Shown here: piece after piece, positions 58,197 to 64,000 of the stretch
Numbering within the stretch: position 1 is the first letter of the stretch
Layout: the number at the start of each line of letters is the position of its first letter
NCBI GenBank assembly: GCA_023101885.1
Contig: JALPQD010000304.1
Span: forward strand, 682,001-746,000
Reading direction: 5' to 3'
DNA length: 64,000 nucleotides
From: Typhlomys cinereus
Lineage: Eukaryota; Chordata; Mammalia; Rodentia; Platacanthomyidae
Program-made: the position numbers and the translations under genes
The notes under the pieces: model-generated
The model's input: only the letters and a program-made list of their open reading frames with translations
What the model was told of the DNA's origin: nothing
The model's database searches: none

Positions 58197-60433
58197 TATC
58201 ATTTTTGGGTTGATTTCTTGCTTTAGACATTGTAGCCTTTGTTTAGTGAATGTGGAGGAGCCCATATTAGGTACATATATGTTCAGTATTGTGAGGTCTT
58301 CCTGGTGAATTGTACCTGTGACTAAAATGTAGTAACCTTCTGTGTCTCTTATGATTTTTTGGTTTGAAGTCCACGTTGTCAGATGGCATAATTGTTACCC
58401 CTACCTATTTCCTGGTTCCATTAGCTTGCAGATTTTTTGACCAGCCTTTTATTTTTAGAATGTGACTGTCTTTTGTGGTGAGATGTGTTTCCAGAAGGCA
58501 GCAGATGTATGGTTGTGATTCTAATCCAAGTTTGTAATCTGTGTCTTTTGATTGGTGACTTAATTCCATTGACATTTAGTGTTATAATGGAGGAATTACT
58601 TTTAATTCCTGATACTTTTTATGTTTAGTGACTTTCATAGGTTATTATTTGGCTTGTAGGTTTTGGTGGTATTTTATTTCCCTTCTCTCCTCCTGGATAT
58701 GCTTGTTATTTTCTTCAAGCTTGAGTATGTTTTCTAGCATTTTTTGAAGGCCTGGTTTGGTAGACATGTAAGCCTTCAAATTGTCTTTGTGCTAGAAAAC
58801 TTTTCTTTCACACTGGATCATGACTGATCATTTTCCCTGGTATATAAACCTGGGTTGACATTTTTGCTCAATTCAATACTTGAAGTACGTCTCTCCAAGC
58901 TCTTCTTGATTTTACTGTTTCCATTGAAAAATCATTTGTTATTTTAATAGGTTTACCTTTAAAAGTGACCTTTTTTTTCCCTTGAAGCTCTCAGCACATT
59001 TTCTTTTTCTTGTATGTGGAATGTTTTGACTATTATTTGCCATGCTGAGTTTCTATTTTGGTCATATCTGTGAGGGATGAGGAAAGCCTCTTGTATTTGG
59101 ATAGGCTTCTCTTTCTTTAGGTGACGAAGGTTTTCCTTTATGATAATTTGAAAAAATTCCTCATGTGTCATATTTTGGGATACTTGTTCTGGTATTCCAT
59201 GAATGTGCATGTTAGGCTTCTTCAGCGTGTCCCATATCTCTTGAATATTCCTCTCAAGCATCTTTTTGGCTTTAAGAACCTTTTTCCATTGAACTGGTTA
59301 GTTCTTCCACTTTGTCTTCAAGATCTGATATTCTATTTTCTGCGTCATTAGTCCTGTTGATAAGATTCTCTGTTGAATTCTGGGTTGAAAATAACTTGTC
59401 TTTTAGTACAATTTTAAACTCTGACTGGAATTGTTTTAACTTCTCTATGCCTATTTTTGTTTCTTGAACTGTTTTTCTCAACTCCTCCCAGTGTCTGTTA
59501 TGTACCTGTTCAAAGTGATTGATGCAGTTATTTAACTCTTCCTGGATTTCCTCTTTAATAGTATTGATCATAGTAAAGATCAGGCTTTGAAAATCATTAT
59601 CTTGGGTATGGCTTTCTTGGCTATTTTCTGTGAGTTTGTTCTGGTTGGAATCTATCATTATGGGATTAATTATTTCGGTAGGAGATTTGTTGTCTTAGTT
59701 CTTGTTTCTCACGGATTTGTGCTGTGTTGTTTTATCTCTTATACCTTCTTTTTGTTTCTGTGTGTTTTTCACTGAACTGAATTAGATGATATTACTACTC
59801 TTGAGCAATTATTACTATTGTTGGCCTTGGAGTTGGGGACACTATTTCCTAGATGAATTTATTAGACTGTTAGTGCATCAATTAAGTCAGATTTTGTTGA
59901 CAGGGAGTGAGATTTGTATGGTAGTGCACTTTTTTGATTTACTTCCTTGGTGATATGTGAAGGTGAATGGTATAGTCTCTGAAGTTGTATGCATTTAGGG
60001 ATGGCTATAAGGAAAAGTTAAACTACAGTTATTAATAATTGAGAAGAACAAGATGGTAAAAAGGGTTTATTTATCTTTGAGCTGGATGTGAAGATTCTCT
60101 CCTATTTGATGGGATGATTTTACAGGACTTCAGCTGTCCCAGTTTTGCTGGGATTTCCTGTGGACTCTGTTGACTTCTGGGAAGCAGGGAATCTGCTCTA
60201 GTCTGGCCTGGGTCCAAAGGGCACAGTGTCTAGTATGTCAGGCAGATCACCTGTTTCCTGGGGTGTGGCCTAGGGGTCTTCCCCAGTGCCAGAGAAGACT
60301 GACTGGTGCTCTGGCTGCTGGTGGGGCTAGCAGGTGACTTGGGGCCTGGGGAGTGGTCTAGGGGTCTTACCTGAGGAGCAGGGAATTTTCCCTGCTCTGG
60401 GTCTAGGGCAGAAGGGATAATTAAGGAATTTAT

Positions 60434-60900
60434 TGATGTCTTCGATTATATAACTTTTGAATACTTCCTCCTTGCAGGTCAGGCAAAGTCCGATTATGGC
60501 TACTGTAGCACTAACTTGTGTGGAGTATCTTTCATATTGTATCAAATATTGTATTTCCTCCTACATTTTATTTTTTCCCATTCATACAAGCTCAGGAGGT
60601 ACCCCAGTCCTCTGCCTTCTCTTCTCCCCTCCCCATTGTCCCCTTGCACTCTCCCCCCTTTCCCCTTCCTTTCACCCTCCTTCCTCCTTTGCTCTCTCTC
60701 AGTGCCTCCCCCTTCCTCCCCTCCATCCCCTGGAGCAGATGTTTGTGTGATGTGTATCTATCATCTTTAGCTCTTACAATCTTGCTTCCCCCTCTTCCTC
60801 AAGGTTCCCTGAGCTTTAAGATGGGGAGAGAGTTGGCTGGTCTGGTTCCAGGTGATTAATGTACTGTCTCTGGTGTTCTGAATTATGGTTTGTAAAACTA
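60434..60900 (-). mobile_element. L1 3' UTR, minus strand, split by a younger L1 end
   Basis: The older copy is 60,473-60,540 (GTCAGGCAAAGTCCGATTATGG...) continuing at 60,759-60,895 (CATCTTTAGCTCTTACAATC...). The insert at about 60,545-60,752 has its own T-run, CATTCATACAAGCTCAGG and C-rich tract. TGTATC flanks the insert on both sides. Confidence 0.75.
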
Positions 60901-61990
60901 GATCTTAAATAAGAGAAGTATAAAAGTGAAGGACAAAGAGGTGGACAGATGTGCAGTCTGTCTGTGTGCAGAAGCTGTCTGTGTGCTGTCTTGCTTTGCT
61001 TTCTCATCTTCACGTCTGTAGGGAAGACAGAGCCTTTATGTCAATGCATTTCCTTTGATCTTTGTGCCATTTGTTCCACCATGACATGGTGAGGTTGAGG
61101 TTCATGGGTCAGGCAGAGTTTGTTATTCCCGTAGATGTCTTTCAGACTTTTGCAATGAATAGTTTTCAGAAAGCTTTCCACTGATATACTCCAGAATCTG
61201 GAACCTTAAACAACTGCCACTGCTCATCATTCATATCAGGGCCTGAGGACACTTCATTCTCTGTTTCACAATGAGTGGAACACTTCGTGGTTTTAATTCA
61301 AAGCTGTGCCGCTGTAGCTAGAGGTGTTACGTTGTCATCTCCTGAAACTTTCTCAGATTTCTCAAAGTGGGATTTTCACTGAGAGACTTTCACCTCTAAA
61401 GCTGTCTGGTCATTGACTAAAGAGGAATCCTAAAATGGCTTGTTTCCTACTACTCCACTCACCTGTCAAGAACAGAGCATTTTTTCCCAGCACCTATGTG
61501 GCATACAGACTCCAGATTTCTGTTTGGATCACAAATCCTCTTAGTGATGAGTCCACTGTCAATTGTGGTATTTTTCTTTGTATGTTTTATCCTTTGGGTA
61601 CAACCTTCTTCTACTAAAATGGGCACAATGTGGTCTTTGGTATTTGTTTCTCTCTCTCTCTCAATTCTGAATCACTGTACAAATTCTGAGGGTTTATATT
61701 TTTTTATTATTAAACTTAATTTATTTTGTTTAGATTCTGACCCTTTTCATTTTGTCTAATCCATGGATCCAACAGAGGGTGTTGTACTAACTGCATTTGG
61801 AGTGGAGCACACTCTACTTGGAACTATGCCCTTTGGTATGGACTCTAGAGTCTTTCTCTTTTTATTCAGTTTTCAAATTTTTTTTTCTTTTCTACTGAAA
61901 TCATTTACTAGTCACTTCCTTCCAATAAACTCCTATGCATATCCTAGAGATTTTAGTAGTGTGTGTTAAGATATCATATTCCATCTTCCC
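60901..61990. other. About 1.1 kb non-coding, no feature recognised
   Basis: No protein-like frame and no repeat I can name. Confidence 0.4.
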
Positions 61991-62470
61991 ATCCCATGGT
62001 GAGGTTTCTTTTGTTCATTCTTTCATGATCTCAAACATACATATGATCTAAGTGCATAATATATAAACATATAAGTATATAATATGCTTAGATCATATTC
62101 CCTTCATTGGCCTCTCTTAACCTTCCCTTCCTGCCCTTCTACTTCTTTTTCTCATAAGTCCCCATTTTACTTTCATATCTTTTTCATGTATGTTCAACTG
62201 TATCTAATTCAAGTTAATTGCATTACCCCTGGGGGAGTGCTAATTTGCTTGGACATAGGCCGGTTAACCATGTCTGCATTATTAAGAAATATAACTCCAT
62301 CTTCTCTGCAACCATTATCTATCTGTTCAGATAAGGGTGGAACCTCAGGCTGTTCTACATACATGATGGGTATTAAATGTCCCAACACTTCTGGGAGATC
62401 ATGGGTGCAGAACTCACACCATGACAGCACTTCACAGCATATTTTCCACTATCAGGTCATGCATTCTTTT
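61990..62470 (-). mobile_element. Possible old L1 3' UTR, minus strand
   Basis: ATCATATTCCCTTCATTGGCC..., a pyrimidine-rich zone, and CATGACAGCACTTCACAGC parallel the Lx-like 3' UTR layout at 44.6 kb. Diverged, assignment tentative. Confidence 0.4.
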
Positions 62471-63295
62471 TGTTCCTTCTTTCATGATACACCTGATGTA
62501 TCATTTAGAGTGGGTTCTGAATAGTCACATATTCTCAGCATTTTGGCAAGTTAAAAATCTCTCTATTAACCACCCAGAGAGAAGTTTCTCTGACCAAGGC
62601 CAAGAGCAATATTAGTCTATGGGTATAAACATAAATATTGTGACCAGCAAGTGCTCTCAGCAGGGAAAGTGACTGCTTGCAAATTTGCGCATCAAAATTA
62701 GATTTACCAAAGCCCACATGGTAGGGAAGAAAACAGACAAATAAAAGTTATCCTCAGATCTCCACCTGAGCACCAAAAAATACAAATATTGAGATGACAA
62801 TTTAACGCTATGACTAATTACCAAAAGAATAGTAGTCAGCTTCCCACAATGTCCTAGAACAACATCTCCAGCCTTGGACCTTTAACCAAGTTTATCATAA
62901 GAAGTTTGAATCCCCTCCTGTACGGTGAGCCTCACCTACATTCTCAATATGGTTACTCCCATAAGTGTAATGCTCAATGGTTCCAGGGGGAATCCCTCCC
63001 TAATGGGCTAGTAGCATAGCCTGCAGGGCTCACAGCTACTGTCATCACACTACTGACCCAGCACCCTGCAAAGCACCTTCTGACACAGTGAACAACTGCA
63101 GCACGGAGGAAGCTCTCAGCTCACTCTCAGCTTCCTTCTCTATTTTAGTCCTCAACCAAAGCATGATGCGTCAGCAGAGATGAGATCACACCATCATCTG
63201 GTTGTGTCAATAGTCTGTACTGTTTGAGGATTCCTGGGGCCTTTCTAACCAAGAGCTTATCATAAGGTTCTCCATACTCGGCATAGGGCATTATC
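62471..63295. other. Non-coding, no feature recognised
   Basis: Nothing supported. Confidence 0.4.
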
Positions 63296-63299
63296 CACC

Positions 63300-63705
63300 A
63301 GTTAGTTAGATACATAGTTAGATACAGGTGTCAACTGGACAATTGAGGTAGTTGAGGTAAAACCTGAGCAAGTCTTCAAGAGATTGTCTAATTGAAAGAG
63401 AAGGACCCAGTCTATGGTTGGCAGGTCAAAAACCTGGGCAGGTGAATAAGATGGAGGTAGCTGGTTAAAGAAGTTAGCATACTTCAGTACACTTCAATAT
63501 ACATGCCATGTTTCAAGTGAGATTTACCATTCTCTGAGACATCCTTTGAGTATGATATAGCCAGTTCCCTCGGTTTCTAGTGTTTGTATGAGCTCTTTTG
63601 CCATGTTGGTTTGACTGCAACTACAGAATCATAAGTCAAATAAAACCCTTTGTTCCATTAATACATTTTCTGTGAATTTATTGGCAATATGCAGAGTAAC
63701 TCAAC
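63300..63705 (+). mobile_element. Dispersed rodent repeat, LTR/MaLR-like, class uncertain (copy 3)
   Basis: Begins GATACAGGTGTCAACTGG, the reverse complement of the terminus at about 37,105 and 43,790, and ends near CAAATAAAACCCTTTGTTCC, a MaLR-like polyadenylation end. Confidence 0.5.
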
Positions 63706-63734
63706 AGCACTAATGGGAGAATTTTCCCTTCAAA

Positions 63735-64000
63735 CTCTTTTTTAATACTGTATTTATATTTTTTATTTTTGGTTTTCACTTTCATATTGCTTTTCTAGTT
63801 ATACATACCCAGTGAGTAGGTATCCTTCCTCCCTCCTGTTCCCTTCTTTTTGTTCCTTTCTAGTTTCTTTCCTCCTTCTCCTCCCTTTGTGGATCCAGCC
63901 TGCTCCCTCTCACCTTCCTGTCCCTCAGCTTACATGGGTCCCAGGGTTCCCTCTGGATCATCTGTTCTACAGGGGGTCCAGTCCTCTGAGGCAGACCAAG
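63735..64000 (-). mobile_element. Possible old L1 3' end, minus strand, cut by window edge
   Basis: T-rich start, ATACATACCCAGTGAGTAGG and a long pyrimidine-rich tract resemble the reverse complement of an L1 3' terminus. The diagnostic ATACAAGCT word is missing. Confidence 0.3.

Larger units (their letters stand above)
52508..60417 (-). mobile_element. Near full-length L1, minus strand
   Basis: Bounded by the target duplication TAATTAAGAAATTTT (52,493-52,507) and TAATTAAGGAATTTA (60,418-60,432). From right to left: GC-richer 5' UTR (about 59,700-60,417), ORF1 coiled coil (frame ending at 59,272) and RNA-binding part (58,959-59,261), ORF2 endonuclease start (about 58,600, ITLNVNG), reverse transcriptase (55,577-56,984) with FADD intact at 56,228-56,239, ORF2 C-terminus (53,682-53,945), and 3' UTR with C-rich tract (52,555-52,670). 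About 6.5 kb after removing two nested L1s. ORF1 and ORF2 are frameshifted and interrupted. Confidence 0.9.

Noticed and set aside
1..64000. A novel multi-gene defence or metabolic system
   Set aside because: Outside the GVIN exon I find no coherent protein-coding frames; the rest is explained by duplication and retrotransposons.
1..64000. tRNA genes
   Set aside because: tRNA-like A and B boxes occur only in SINE heads, with SINE bodies and tails and often with target duplications; no free-standing cloverleaf was evident.

Overview
This is mammalian chromosomal DNA, almost certainly from a rodent. It shows intron-style spacing, very low gene density, abundant (CA)n tracts, L1 LINEs with rodent-type purine-rich 3' ends, tRNA-derived SINEs of the B2 kind, and MaLR-type LTRs. 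The SINE and L1 sequences are not the familiar mouse or rat versions, so a non-murid rodent is likely. A dipodoid (jerboa, jumping mouse, birch mouse) is one possibility that I cannot confirm.

The only protein-coding locus I can support is at the left edge: a single large coding exon (324-7568, plus strand) of the interferon-inducible very large GTPase family (GVIN1/VLIG). It runs from a splice acceptor and ATG to the natural stop at nearly full family length, about 2,417 codons, but as given it contains nine frameshifts and three in-frame TGA stops. Every frameshift is of the minus-one class and each is explained by losing one base from a short run of identical bases. The locus is therefore either a young pseudogene or a functional gene read through an assembly with homopolymer deletions.

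From 7.4 to 15.0 kb, the last 43 or so codons of the GVIN exon and about 2.8 kb of 3' flank are tandemly duplicated. The second copy was later split by an L1, which was itself split by an endogenous retrovirus. The rest of the window (15-64 kb) is mostly layered transposon debris: at least thirteen 3' ends of one relatively young L1 family, one nearly full-length L1 (about 52,508-60,417, minus strand) carrying two nested L1s, an older L1 (47.4-52.2 kb) carrying a SINE that carries a solo LTR, several MaLR-type LTRs, an ERV pol remnant (35-36 kb), and a seven-copy 30-bp minisatellite at 37.25 kb.

The stretch from 25 to 39 kb holds little recognisable repeat. It contains an interferon-response-like motif (28.2 kb), two exon-like segments with strong splice donors (31.7 and 34.2 kb) and a diverged internal duplication (32.0 and 38.0 kb). 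GVIN genes usually occur in tandem clusters with 5' noncoding exons far from the coding exon, so these could be leader remnants of a neighbouring paralog. That is inference only. I found no evidence for an undescribed multi-gene system; the interest lies in the GVIN break pattern, the duplication history and several unusual retrotransposon insertions.
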